This document shows, one piece after another, positions 1 to 7,325 of a DNA stretch of 38,137 nt (positions are counted from its first letter, which is position 1; the number at the start of each line of letters is the position of its first letter). The position numbers and the translations under genes were made by a program. Below the pieces are notes generated by a model. That model saw nothing but the letters and a program-made list of their open reading frames with translations, was not told the origin of the DNA and did no database searches. The stretch is from Nocardia mexicana NBRC 108244 (GTDB lineage Bacteria > Actinomycetota > Actinomycetes > Mycobacteriales > Mycobacteriaceae). Location: the NCBI RefSeq assembly GCF_001613165.1, contig NZ_BDBV01000071.1, positions 1 through 38,137 on the forward strand, in the 5' to 3' direction.

Positions 1-824
1 CGCGGCGGGCGCATGGCGGCGGCGCGGCCGGCGGCCGTGTTCGGCGGCGGTGCGTCCTCGTCCTCACCGGAGGCGGCCCCCGCCACGATCGGGTGGCTCT
101 GGCCGTAGTCGAGGTCGATGACGTCGGCGACGACGACGGTCACGTTGTCGGGCCCGCCGCTGCGCAGTGCCAGCTCGATGAGCCGGTCGGCGGCCTCGTC
201 GGTGCTGCCCTCGCGCAGCGTGTTGGCGAGGGTCTCGTCGCTGACCACATCGGACAGGCCGTCCGAGCACAGCAGGTAGCGGTCGCCGGCGCGGGCCTCG
301 CGCATGGTCAGCGTGGGCTCGATCTCGTTGCCGGTCAGCGCGCGCATGATCAGCGACCGCTGCGGATGCGTGTGCGCCTGCTCGGGGGTGATGCGGCCCT
401 CGTCCACCAGCGACTGCACGAAGGTGTCGTCGCGGGTGATCTGCGCGAGCTCGCCGCCGCGCAGCATGTAGGCGCGGGAGTCGCCGATGTGCGCGAGGCC
501 GAGTTTCTTGCCCGCGAACAGGATTGCGGTGAGCGTGGTGCCCATGCCATCCAGTTCGGGCTCTTCCTCGACCTGGTCGGCGATGGCGGCATTGCCCTCG
601 CGCACCGCGCGGTCGAGCTTGCCGAGCAGATCGTCGCCGGGCTCGTCGTCGTCGAGATGGGCCAGCGCGGCGATCATCAACTGAGAGGCCACCTCGCCCG
701 CGGCATGGCCGCCCATCCCGTCGGCGAGCGCGAGCAGGCGCGCGCCAGCGTAGACGGAATCCTCGTTGTTGGCCCGGACGAGACCACGGTCGCTGCGCGC
801 TGCGTAGCGGAGAACAAGAGTCAC
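1..824 (-). CDS. pstP: Ser/Thr protein phosphatase PstP, PP2C family (3' end outside window)
   Basis: Metal-dependent PP2C phosphatase that reverses Ser/Thr kinase signalling (PknA/PknB type) at the inner membrane. The visible 274 codons carry the PP2C signatures: an early RSDRGLVRANNED segment (about residues 10-22), ADGMGGHAAGE (about 34-44, metal-binding Asp) and GGPDNVTVVVADV near the end of the catalytic domain. After that a Pro/Ala-rich linker starts and the window ends, so the expected single transmembrane helix and extracellular part are not seen. The GTG start is chosen because its first four bases (821-824) overlap the stop of fhaB as GTGA, which indicates translational coupling. 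In mycobacteria the genes downstream are rodA, pbpA, pknA and pknB; this is known synteny and not visible here. Confidence 0.93.
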   Translation of the reverse strand, partial: MTLVLRYAARSDRGLVRANNEDSVYAGARLLALADGMGGHAAGEVASQLMIAALAHLDDDEPGDDLLGKLDRAVREGNAAIADQVEEEPELDGMGTTLTAILFAGKKLGLAHIGDSRAYMLRGGELAQITRDDTFVQSLVDEGRITPEQAHTHPQRSLIMRALTGNEIEPTLTMREARAGDRYLLCSDGLSDVVSDETLANTLREGSTDEAADRLIELALRSGGPDNVTVVVADVIDLDYGQSHPIVAGAASGEDEDAPPPNTAAGRAAAMRPP

Positions 825-1288
825 GATCGCAGCTCGATCACTGTCTTACCGACACGGACGGGGGTACCGAGCGAAACTCGGACCGGGGTGGTGACCTTCG
901 CTCGATCGAGGTAGGTCCCGTTGGTAGAGCCTAGATCTTCGACGTACCAGTCGTCGCCGCGCGGCGACAGCCGCGCATGCCTGGTCGACGCGTAGTCGTC
1001 GGTCAGAACGAGTGTCGAATCGTCGGCGCGGCCGATGAGGACCGGTTGGCTGCCGAGCGTGATTCGAGTGCCGGCGAGTGAACCCTGAGTCACCACTAGA
1101 TATTTGGCGCCCTTCTGGCCACGGCTGAAGGATGGCAGCACCGCGGAACCGCGAGCGGCCCGGGGCTGGATCCGGATGCCGGATGCCGCGTAGATGTCGC
1201 TGCGCAGGGTCCGTAGGACCGCCCAGACGAACAGCCACAACAGCAACAGGAACCCCGCACGGGTCAATTGCAGGATCAGTCCCTGCAC
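821..1288 (-). CDS. fhaB: FHA-domain protein FhaB (FipA)
   Basis: Membrane-anchored phosphothreonine reader of the PknA/PknB network, linked in mycobacteria to septal cell-wall synthesis. The protein is 155 residues, the length I recall for the M. tuberculosis homologue. One N-terminal transmembrane segment (about 9-27) is followed by a short linker and a C-terminal FHA domain (about 62-155). The FHA motifs are intact: GR at 86-87, STRH at 101-104 and GSTNG at 120-124. Thr77, reported as a PknA site in the mycobacterial protein, is present. The GTG start at 1288 is preferred over the longer ATG reading at 1339 because it follows an AGGAGGT ribosome-binding site by about 8 bases and gives the family N-terminus. 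It overlaps pstP by 4 bp and lies 185 bp downstream of fhaA. Confidence 0.94.
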   Translation of the reverse strand: MQGLILQLTRAGFLLLLWLFVWAVLRTLRSDIYAASGIRIQPRAARGSAVLPSFSRGQKGAKYLVVTQGSLAGTRITLGSQPVLIGRADDSTLVLTDDYASTRHARLSPRGDDWYVEDLGSTNGTYLDRAKVTTPVRVSLGTPVRVGKTVIELRS

Positions 1289-1473
1289 GGCGCTCCACCT
1301 CCTGTTCGACCGGTGCCGTCGGTACGGTTGCACCCCCAACCGGCGTGCTGGTCAGCACGGCCCGGCTGCCGAGCGAATGGTGGCAGCATAATAGGGCCGA
1401 CGACCGGTTGCGATCACGATACGACCGAGGTTTCTCGCGTCACACCGTGACCTGCACCGGCGAGCTTACGGGA

Positions 1474-2874
1474 TCAGACGATCCGGATCAGGATCTCGGA
1501 ATGCCCGGCGCGGATGACATCGCCGTCCGCCAGCTGCCAATCCTGCACGGGCGAGCCGTTGACCAGCGTTCCGTTGGTCGAACCAAGGTCCGACAGCATC
1601 GCGACCTGACCGTCCCAGCGCACCTCGATGTGGCGGCGGGAGACGCCGGTGTCGGGCAGCCGGAAGTGGGCGTCCTGGCCCCGGCCGATGATGTTGCTGC
1701 CTTCTCGTAGCTGATACGTGCGGCCGCTGCCGTCGTCGAGCTGCAGGGTCGCCGAGTATCCGGAACCGCCCCGCTGCGGCGGCTGCTGCGCGCCGGGGGC
1801 GGCGGCGTACCCGGGCTGCTGGCCGTAGGCCTGGTCGGCGTAACCCGGCTGGGCATAGCCCGCCTGGTCGTACGCGCCCTGGTCGGCGTACCCCTGCTCG
1901 TATCCCGCGGGAGCCTGGCCGTAGCCCTGGCCCGCATAGCCCTGCTCGTACCCGCCCGGAGCCTGGCCGTAGGCCTGCTGCTGCCCGTAGTCCTGATTGG
2001 GGTAGCCCTGCTGCCCGTAGCCCTGGTCGTAGCCCTGATCGGCGTAGCCCTGGTCGTACCCGCCCTGCTGCCCGTAGCCCTGGTCGGCGTAGCCCTGCTG
2101 GTTGTAGGCGGCCGGGTCGTACCCGCCCGGCTGCGGCTGGCCGTAGGCCTGGTCGGCGTAGCCCTGCTGGCCGTAGCCCGCGCCACCCTGCTGGTAGTCG
2201 TAGCCGTTCTGGTAGTCGGCCTGCTGATAGTCGCCGTAGGCCTGCTGCGATTCGGGCGCGGCGTAATCGCCGGCCGCGGGGTACTGCCCACCGCGGCCGT
2301 AGTCGTAACTCCCCGGACCGGGGCGGCCACCGGGCGGCGCGTACCCGCGGTTGCGTGGATCGGACTCCGCGGGCTCACGGCTGGGGTCGTAGCCTGAGTT
2401 CTGCGTCATGGGGCCAGCTCCTGGTTGCGGGTTTGCGTTTCGTTGTGCGGGTGGTCCAGGCCGGTCGGGCGGCCGCCGATCCGGCGGGCTGCGGCGGTCG
2501 GCGTCCGGGTCGACCCGGCCGCGCGTCCTGAACTGCCCGGTGTGCAGCGTAGGGGATGCCTGGAATTCGACGTGCACTTCGCCGTAGGTCTGCCACCCCT
2601 GCTCGCGGATATAGTCCTGCAGATGCCTGGCGAAAGCACGGCTCGTGATCTCGTGGTCTGCATCGAGTTCTTGCAGGTCCGACGTGTTGATGGTGATCAC
2701 GTAGCTGTTGGGAGCCAGCAGATGCCCGCCGTCGAGTTCGGTGACTCGATCGTTGGCCTCGCGCTGCAGCGCCGCCTCCACCTCCTGGGGAACGACACTG
2801 CCTCCGAAGACCCGGGCGAAGGCATCACCGACGGCCCCCTGCAGGCGTCGCTCGAAGCGCGACACGATTCCCAT
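1474..2874 (-). CDS. fhaA: FHA-domain protein FhaA (DUF3662 plus FHA)
   Basis: Cytoplasmic phosphothreonine-binding adaptor. In mycobacteria it binds the phosphorylated pseudokinase domain of MviN and so restrains peptidoglycan precursor flipping. The protein has 466 residues: an N-terminal DUF3662/FhaA_N domain (1 to about 120), a Pro/Arg-rich stretch, a long Gly/Tyr/Gln low-complexity region (about 190-355) and a C-terminal FHA domain (about 374-466). The FHA motifs are GR (397-398), SRRH (412-415) and GSTNG (431-435). The start at 2874 (MGIVSRFERR) is the family N-terminus and sits 6 bases after a GGAGG site; an upstream in-frame ATG at 2991 has no such support. It is the first gene of the fhaA-fhaB-pstP run and faces away from the tRNA-Leu gene. 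Confidence 0.94.
   Translation of the reverse strand: MGIVSRFERRLQGAVGDAFARVFGGSVVPQEVEAALQREANDRVTELDGGHLLAPNSYVITINTSDLQELDADHEITSRAFARHLQDYIREQGWQTYGEVHVEFQASPTLHTGQFRTRGRVDPDADRRSPPDRRPPDRPGPPAQRNANPQPGAGPMTQNSGYDPSREPAESDPRNRGYAPPGGRPGPGSYDYGRGGQYPAAGDYAAPESQQAYGDYQQADYQNGYDYQQGGAGYGQQGYADQAYGQPQPGGYDPAAYNQQGYADQGYGQQGGYDQGYADQGYDQGYGQQGYPNQDYGQQQAYGQAPGGYEQGYAGQGYGQAPAGYEQGYADQGAYDQAGYAQPGYADQAYGQQPGYAAAPGAQQPPQRGGSGYSATLQLDDGSGRTYQLREGSNIIGRGQDAHFRLPDTGVSRRHIEVRWDGQVAMLSDLGSTNGTLVNGSPVQDWQLADGDVIRAGHSEILIRIV
1810..2307 (-). repeat. Degenerate tandem repeats encoding a Gly/Tyr/Gln-rich linker in FhaA
   Basis: About 500 bp of fhaA consist of imperfect repeats of a roughly 9-residue unit such as GYADQGYGQ. 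At DNA level this shows as repeated plus-strand words like GGCGTAGCCCTG. The encoded tract is almost only Gly, Tyr, Gln, Asp, Ala and Pro and has no predicted fold. Unit length and order vary, which suggests replication slippage over time. Confidence 0.85.
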
Positions 2875-3064
2875 CCCGGCCCTCCCTTCGGTGCGCTCGT
2901 CCTGTCGGTCGTCTGTCAATAATCCGCGACACGCGAATAGGGCGTGTCGTCGGACGGACACGGTCATTGCATGATATCCACGATCGTCCACACCTGTAAC
3001 TCTCGGCGGGTCGCCGAAGTTCCCAGTCTCAGACGGGGTGCCGGTAGGTCCTTTGACCAGGCGA

Positions 3065-3093
3065 TTTCATCCGTCCGACGGCCGCGTGATACT
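3065..3093 (+). promoter_or_regulatory. Candidate promoter of the tRNA-Leu gene
   Basis: TTTCAT (3065-3070) and GATACT (3088-3093) are separated by 17 bases. The -10 differs from TATACT at one position and the -35 is weak. Initiation would fall near 3100, about 9 bases before the tRNA 5' end, typical for a tRNA promoter. This is pattern reading only. Confidence 0.45.
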
Positions 3094-3108
3094 GTCTTCC
3101 AGTCGCTC

Positions 3109-3194
3109 GGGCGAGTGGCGGAATGGCAGACGCGCTGGCTTCAGGTGCCAGTGTCCTTCGGGACGTGGGGGTTCAAGTCCCCCTTCGCCCACCA
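3109..3194 (+). tRNA. tRNA-Leu, anticodon CAG
   Basis: The 86-nt gene includes an encoded CCA. The acceptor stem GGGCGAG pairs with TTCGCCC (one G-U pair), followed by discriminator A. The anticodon stem CTGGC/GCCAG encloses the loop TTCAGGT, giving anticodon CAG at 3142-3144, which reads CUG, the commonest Leu codon in such GC-rich genomes. A long variable arm (TGTCC-TTCG-GGACG) marks a class II tRNA, and the T stem GGGGG/CCCCC encloses TTCAAGT. The position upstream of fhaA matches that of leuT in M. tuberculosis, as I recall it. Confidence 0.97.
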
Positions 3195-3196
3195 GC

Positions 3197-3232
3197 AACA
3201 AGGGTCCGGATCATCAGATCCGGGCCCTTGTT
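3197..3232 (+). terminator. Terminator hairpin after tRNA-Leu
   Basis: A 16-bp stem (AACAAGGGTCCGGATC with GATCCGGGCCCTTGTT, one G-T wobble) closes a 4-base ATCA loop two bases after the CCA end. The 3' arm ends in TTGTT rather than a full T run. It probably ends the tRNA transcript and may also stop the convergent exporter transcript. Confidence 0.85.
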
Positions 3233-3315
3233 CGTATAGGAGCACTCTCGCGAACCGATCCATGATCGCTCGAACCGGCGCTGATCTGTAGGTTTGCGTC
3301 AACCGGGGTTTCGAA

Positions 3316-4146
3316 TCAGTGGGCGAGCAGGGCCACCGCGAGCGCGGCGATCAGCAGCCCGGCCCACTGGCCGCGGGTCAGGCGTTCGCGCAGCACGGTG
3401 ATTCCGAGCACAACGGGGATCACGGGGTACAGCGAGGACAGCGCGACGGCGACGACGGCGAGCTGCCGATGGGTGGCCTCGAGGTAGGCCGCGAGCGCGA
3501 GGGCGGCGGTGGCGCCGGAGGTCGCGGCGAGAGCGGCCGGACCGGATGCGACCCGCCACGCCGCTCCGGCCCACAGCACCAGCGGCACCAGGGCGCAGAC
3601 CGCCGTGACCCGCCCGGCGGCGACCGGCCAGAGTCCCGACGCCGCGGAGGCGTGTGCGAGCGCCAGATATTGGATCGCGATACCGACTCCGGCGGCCAGT
3701 CCGTCGGCGAGGGCCCCGCGCACCGCGACGGGCGCGCCGTCGGGCGTCCGGGAGACCAGCCACAGCGCCGGTAGCGAAACCACGACGCCCAGGCTCGCGG
3801 CGGCGGTCGGTCGCTGCCCCTCCGCCAGCACGCCGAACAGGACGGGCAGGCCCATGCCCGTCAGCGTGCTGATCGGTACGACCGTGCTCATGGTGCCGCG
3901 CCCGAGCCCGCGGAACAGCGCCGCCATCCCCGCGGCCGTGCCCAGTCCCGACAGCGCGCCCCAGCCCAGATCCGCGACCCGCATACCGGTGCCGTTCAGC
4001 AGCGCCAGCGGTACCGCTACCCCGAGGCCGACCGCCTGGCCGAGCACCGCGGTGGTCGCGAAATGGATTCGGCGCGCGGCGATTCCGCCGACGAAGTCCG
4101 AGATGCCGTACAGCACCGCGGAGGACAGTGCGAGCAGCCACCCCAT
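3316..4146 (-). CDS. EamA/DMT-superfamily transporter
   Basis: A 276-residue integral membrane protein built almost entirely of about ten hydrophobic helices in two similar halves, the layout of EamA drug/metabolite transporters. The N-terminus (MGWLLALSSAVLYGISDFVGG) and the second-half segment SLYPVIPVVLGITVLRERLT with its ER motif are typical of EamA repeats. The substrate cannot be read from sequence; relatives export amino acids, nucleosides or toxic metabolites. The gene starts 4 bases after the stop of the upstream MarR gene, so both are probably one transcript with the regulator controlling the exporter. It ends convergent with the tRNA-Leu unit. Confidence 0.85.
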   Translation of the reverse strand: MGWLLALSSAVLYGISDFVGGIAARRIHFATTAVLGQAVGLGVAVPLALLNGTGMRVADLGWGALSGLGTAAGMAALFRGLGRGTMSTVVPISTLTGMGLPVLFGVLAEGQRPTAAASLGVVVSLPALWLVSRTPDGAPVAVRGALADGLAAGVGIAIQYLALAHASAASGLWPVAAGRVTAVCALVPLVLWAGAAWRVASGPAALAATSGATAALALAAYLEATHRQLAVVAVALSSLYPVIPVVLGITVLRERLTRGQWAGLLIAALAVALLAH

Positions 4147-4150
4147 GCGC

Positions 4151-4666
4151 TCACCCGCTCCGGTCCCGTTCCGCCTGGCCGACCGGGCACACCAGGTCGT
4201 GGGTGCACGCCTGTCGATCGCAGAGCCGGCACAGCAGGTCGGCGGCGGGAACGTCGTCGTAGACCCTGGTGAGGATCTTGCCGAGGATGAGGTCGAGCGA
4301 CCGTCGCTCGTCCTCGTCCAGCGCGGCGGTCAGCGCCCCGAGCCATTCGTCGCGAGCGCGCAGCACTCCCGCGGCCTTTCGCCGTCCGGTGCCGGTCAGG
4401 GCGATCGCCCGGTCCCGTCCGGTCCGAGTCCGCTGCACCAGGCCCGCGCCTTCCAGCGAATCGAGCGTGCGGGTCGCGGCCGACTGCGTCAGCCCCACCC
4501 GGCGGCCGAGTTCGGTCACTCCGATCGGGCCGGACTCGCGGAGTACGACCAGGCTCGCCGACGCGCTGGGGCTCAGCCGCGTGGCGGCGGTGACTTGGCG
4601 AATCATCTTGTCGCTGACGGCCAGTGCGACCGCGCCCAACAGATTCGACACCCGTTCGGTATGCAT
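4151..4666 (-). CDS. MarR-family transcriptional regulator with Cys-rich tail
   Basis: A 171-residue MarR-type winged-helix regulator. The recognition segment VTELGRRVGLTQSAATRTLDSLEGAGLVQR (about 49-78) is followed by the basic wing RTRTGRDRAIALT. The last 30 residues are unusual, with CRLCDRQACTHDLVCPVG: five Cys and a His in about 18 residues, which could bind a metal or act as a thiol switch (inference). It lies directly upstream of the EamA exporter with a 4-base gap, the usual arrangement of a repressor and its pump. A palindrome covers its start codon and suggests autoregulation. Confidence 0.85.
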   Translation of the reverse strand: MHTERVSNLLGAVALAVSDKMIRQVTAATRLSPSASASLVVLRESGPIGVTELGRRVGLTQSAATRTLDSLEGAGLVQRTRTGRDRAIALTGTGRRKAAGVLRARDEWLGALTAALDEDERRSLDLILGKILTRVYDDVPAADLLCRLCDRQACTHDLVCPVGQAERDRSG

Positions 4667-4677
4667 GCCTCATGCAT
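4661..4677. promoter_or_regulatory. Palindromic operator over the marR start codon
   Basis: ATGCATGCCTCATGCAT is a 7-bp inverted repeat with a 3-base centre. The minus-strand ATG of the MarR gene lies inside it (4664-4666). The size and symmetry fit a MarR dimer site, and its position would block initiation or early elongation of the marR-exporter transcript. Binding is inferred from position and symmetry. Confidence 0.5.
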
Positions 4678-4726
4678 TCCCGATGCGCCGCGCTCTAATC
4701 ACGGATCACGGGAATCGGTGTGCGGG

Positions 4727-5389
4727 TCAGTGCTCGCCGGACTGTGCCGACAGCGGAGTTCCGGTGTGGAAGAAGCGGATCAGGCGGCCGATGCGCACGC
4801 TGTGCTCGGCGCAGCGTTCGTAGTGATGCACGAGCAGGGCGAGATCGACGGCCATGGCGCTGCCGTGCGACCACTCGGGCACCGAGATCGTGTGCAGTAC
4901 CTGCTGCTGGAGTTCGGTGAGGCGGCCGTCGGGGGCGACCACGTGGTGCTCGGCCGCGGGGCCGTCGGTGGCGATGGCGCGCTGGGCGGACGCCGCGAGT
5001 TCGATGACGCGCCGGCCGATCTCGGCGAGCAGCGACAGAATGTCCGGCGGCGCCACCGGATCCGGATATCGGCGCACCACATTGTCGGCGACGCGGCTGG
5101 TGAGCCAGCTCATCTGGGACAGATCGTCGGCGATCTGGATCGCGCTCACCACGTGCCGCAGGTCGCGGGCCACCGGCGCCTCCAGGGCGAGCAGGATCAC
5201 CGCCCGGTTCTCGCACGTCCCGTGCAGGGACTGCAGCTGCTCGTCGAGGGCGAAGACCTCGTAGGCGGCGGTCAGGTTGGATTCGGCCACCGCCACCGCG
5301 ACGCGTTCGGTGGCTTCGTGCGCCAACCCCGACAGCCGGGTCAGCTCACCGGTCAGCGCCGCGAGTTCGGAGGAGAATTTGGTCCGCAC
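4727..5389 (-). CDS. phoU: PhoU-family phosphate-signalling protein
   Basis: Cytoplasmic helical-bundle protein that links the Pst phosphate transporter to the phosphate-responsive sensor kinase and restrains phosphate uptake genes. At 220 residues it has the family length, with two repeated PhoU three-helix units. Recognisable segments are LLALEAPVARDLRHVVSAIQIADDL (first repeat) and VDLALLVHHYERCAEHSVRIGRLIRFFHTG (second repeat, with the conserved YER..A.H pattern). The GTG start at 5389 gives the N-terminus V(M)RTKFSSELAALT, which resembles mycobacterial PhoY proteins; the longer reading from 5455 adds an unlikely extension. The Shine-Dalgarno is weak. No pst genes are adjacent, so it is a solitary copy here. 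Confidence 0.88.
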   Translation of the reverse strand: MRTKFSSELAALTGELTRLSGLAHEATERVAVAVAESNLTAAYEVFALDEQLQSLHGTCENRAVILLALEAPVARDLRHVVSAIQIADDLSQMSWLTSRVADNVVRRYPDPVAPPDILSLLAEIGRRVIELAASAQRAIATDGPAAEHHVVAPDGRLTELQQQVLHTISVPEWSHGSAMAVDLALLVHHYERCAEHSVRIGRLIRFFHTGTPLSAQSGEH

Positions 5390-5502
5390 GGGGGCTATCT
5401 TCTCTGTTCGCCTCGTCGTGTGCAGCAGTTCGCCCCCGAAAAGCGTTGTCGCCACCGGTAACCCGGCACTCGGCGGCGGTGCGGGCGTCCGGAATCGTTG
5501 CG

Positions 5503-5518
5503 GGCGAACGTGTTCGCC
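5503..5518. promoter_or_regulatory. Perfect inverted repeat upstream of phoU
   Basis: GGCGAACGTGTTCGCC: two perfect 7-bp arms with a 2-base centre, 114 bp upstream of the phoU start codon. The geometry suits a dimeric regulator. I do not recognise it as a known phosphate-regulator box. Confidence 0.35.
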
Positions 5519-6175
5519 GCCACCGGTCTGTCAATGGCCCGTGACACGGCGAGGAGGTCTGCGGGCGGACAGTTCGACTGCGCGTGTACCCCGTCCGCGC
5601 TGCCGGTACGTCCTGGAAACGTCCGGTGCGGGTCGCTCGGGTCGCCGAAGGTGTGATCTTCGCCGCACTCGGGTGCGGTTGGAGGCGTGGATGTACCGGG
5701 CCGGAAGGGGTTGCGGGCCGCCGTTATACGGATGTTTGTCGCAATTACCGCCGTCCGTGGCGGGCGCGTATCCGTGAATCAATGTCCAATACGGGATGTG
5801 ACTCGGACAACTCGACCGATAACGGACTTCGAGTTTGTTTCTTTGGTGGCAACCTTGCAGTCATCTGGCGTATCGGTGTTGAACACGCAGCTAGCACTGT
5901 AGTCATCAGATGCCGCATCGACGGCAGGTGTGTGGTGGCAAACGCCGAAACGGGACTATCCGGGCGAAACCGCAAGTGTCGAATCGGTCGAATGGGAGAG
6001 ACCGGGCGGTCGCATGGGACCCGAATTCGGACCCGTTCGCACAATGGACGCTACGAATTTGCGAATCAGGGTGAGAGGCAGTGCCGGGCGGTCGTTTTCG
6101 AACCGTGACTTATACGCCCGAGCAGCGCGTGGCGGGTTGCGTCGCGATAACGATTGTGTAGAGTTGGAGGTAACG

Positions 6176-6209
6176 CTGGCCGCAGCTGAGCTGGACTCGC
6201 TGCGGCCAG
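6176..6209 (-). terminator. Hairpin downstream of the SpoIIM-domain gene
   Basis: CTGGCCGCAG (6176-6185) and CTGCGGCCAG (6200-6209) form a 10-bp stem with a 14-base loop. It starts about 40 bases past the stop of the minus-strand gene ending at 6247. There is no T run, so rho-independent activity is uncertain. Confidence 0.5.
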
Positions 6210-6246
6210 TGGATCTCAAATCCCCCGCCTAGATCATCGTCGGCGG

Positions 6247-7251
6247 TCACTCTCCTGGCAACCGATTTTCCGAGTGTTCGTCGGACGTACGCCGATCGGT
6301 AACTGCCACGCCCCGCGCCGCGCGCCGCCCCGCGCCGAGGATGTATCCGAGGAAGGCCAGCTCGGCCACCAGCCCGATCGCGATGCGCACCGGTGCGGGC
6401 AGTCCGCTCGGTGTCACGAAACCCTCGATGAGTCCCGCCACCAACAGCACGACGACCAGGCCCAATGCGATCGTCGCGGTGGCCCGGCCCTGCCGTGCCA
6501 GCGCCTGCGCGCGGCTCATCCGGCCCGGATCGATCAGCGTCCAGCCGAGCTGCAGCCCGGCGCCGCCCGCCACGAAGACGGCCGTCAGCTCCAGCATCCC
6601 GTGCGGGAGGATGAAACCGAAGAAGGCGTCCAGGCGCCCGGCGTCGGCCATCAACCCGGACGAGATGCCCAGATTCAGCGCATTCATGAACAGCACGTAG
6701 GCGGCGGGCAGGATCAGCAGCCCGGTGAAGAGCGCCACCGCGGACACCCAGGCGTTGTTGGTCCACACCTGCGCCGCGAACGCGTCGTGCGGGTGCTCGG
6801 AGTAGTAGGTCTCGAACTGTCCGCCCGGGCCGGTGAGCACATCGGTGTTCGCCGGGATACCCAGCGCGTCGCGCGCGGCGGCGGATCCGGACACCCAGGT
6901 GCCGAGCCCGGCCGCCACGGCCAGGAACACCACCGCGACGCCCGTCCACCACAGCCCGGCCCGATACACCGCCGCCGGGAACCGGTGCGAGAAGAACAGC
7001 CCCACCTCGGCCCACGGGTCGGGCCGGGCGCCGAGCGTGCGGCCGCGTGCCCGCGCCAGCAGCGCGCTGAGCCCACCGATCAGCTCCGGATCGGGCGACT
7101 GTGATTGCAGCCGGGCCAGCTGCTGCGAGGTACGGCGGTACAGCAGCACCAGCTCGTCGGTCTCCGCGCCGGACAGTCGTCGCTGCCGCGTCAGCTGGTC
7201 GAGCCGGTCCCAGGATCGCCTGTGCGCGTAGGCGTACGCGTCCACGTCCAT
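6247..7251 (-). CDS. Stage II sporulation protein M (SpoIIM/DUF95) domain membrane protein
   Basis: A 334-residue membrane protein with a cytoplasmic N-terminal helical region (about 1-95) and then five or six transmembrane helices in SpoIIM-family arrangement. It includes the typical FMNALNLGISSGLMADAG...FFGFILPHGMLEL core with the conserved HGxxEL motif. It has no sporulation role in actinobacteria; its function there is unknown. It is divergent from the RDD gene across 74 bp and belongs with RDD, DUF58, MoxR and DUF4129 genes in a cluster known from mycobacteria (Rv3690-Rv3695 region). The ATG follows a GGGAG site by 8 bases. The C-terminus ends in a charged cytoplasmic tail. Confidence 0.9.
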   Translation of the reverse strand: MDVDAYAYAHRRSWDRLDQLTRQRRLSGAETDELVLLYRRTSQQLARLQSQSPDPELIGGLSALLARARGRTLGARPDPWAEVGLFFSHRFPAAVYRAGLWWTGVAVVFLAVAAGLGTWVSGSAAARDALGIPANTDVLTGPGGQFETYYSEHPHDAFAAQVWTNNAWVSAVALFTGLLILPAAYVLFMNALNLGISSGLMADAGRLDAFFGFILPHGMLELTAVFVAGGAGLQLGWTLIDPGRMSRAQALARQGRATATIALGLVVVLLVAGLIEGFVTPSGLPAPVRIAIGLVAELAFLGYILGAGRRAARGVAVTDRRTSDEHSENRLPGE

Positions 7252-7325
7252 CCGTGTCTCCCAAGCCGCCGGTGGAGGAAATCGAACGCCCCCGGGTCCG
7301 CCGAACAGGCTAGTCTGTGCACAGC

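Larger units (their letters stand above)
5390..6246. other. Gene-free region upstream of phoU
   Basis: About 860 bp with no reading frame that shows the GC-rich third positions of the neighbours. From about 5740 to 6120 it is clearly less GC-rich than the flanks. It contains a perfect 7+7 palindrome (5503-5518) on the phoU side and a hairpin (6176-6209) after the SpoIIM-domain gene. Frames up to about 170 codons exist on both strands but look non-coding. It may hold the phoU promoter, an unrecognised RNA or decayed sequence. Confidence 0.6.

Noticed and set aside
4937..4952. CACCACGTGGTG-like palindrome inside phoU, resembling an E-box or parS core
   Set aside because: It lies within coding sequence and matches parS poorly; such palindromes are expected by chance in GC-rich genes.
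3509..5461. 650-codon plus-strand frame across the EamA, MarR and PhoU genes
   Set aside because: All three minus-strand genes show clear family motifs; the plus frame is low-complexity shadow sequence.
5584..6108. 174-codon plus-strand frame in the gene-free region
   Set aside because: There is no GC-rich third-position signal, no ribosome-binding site and an odd Arg/Cys-rich composition; it is probably chance.
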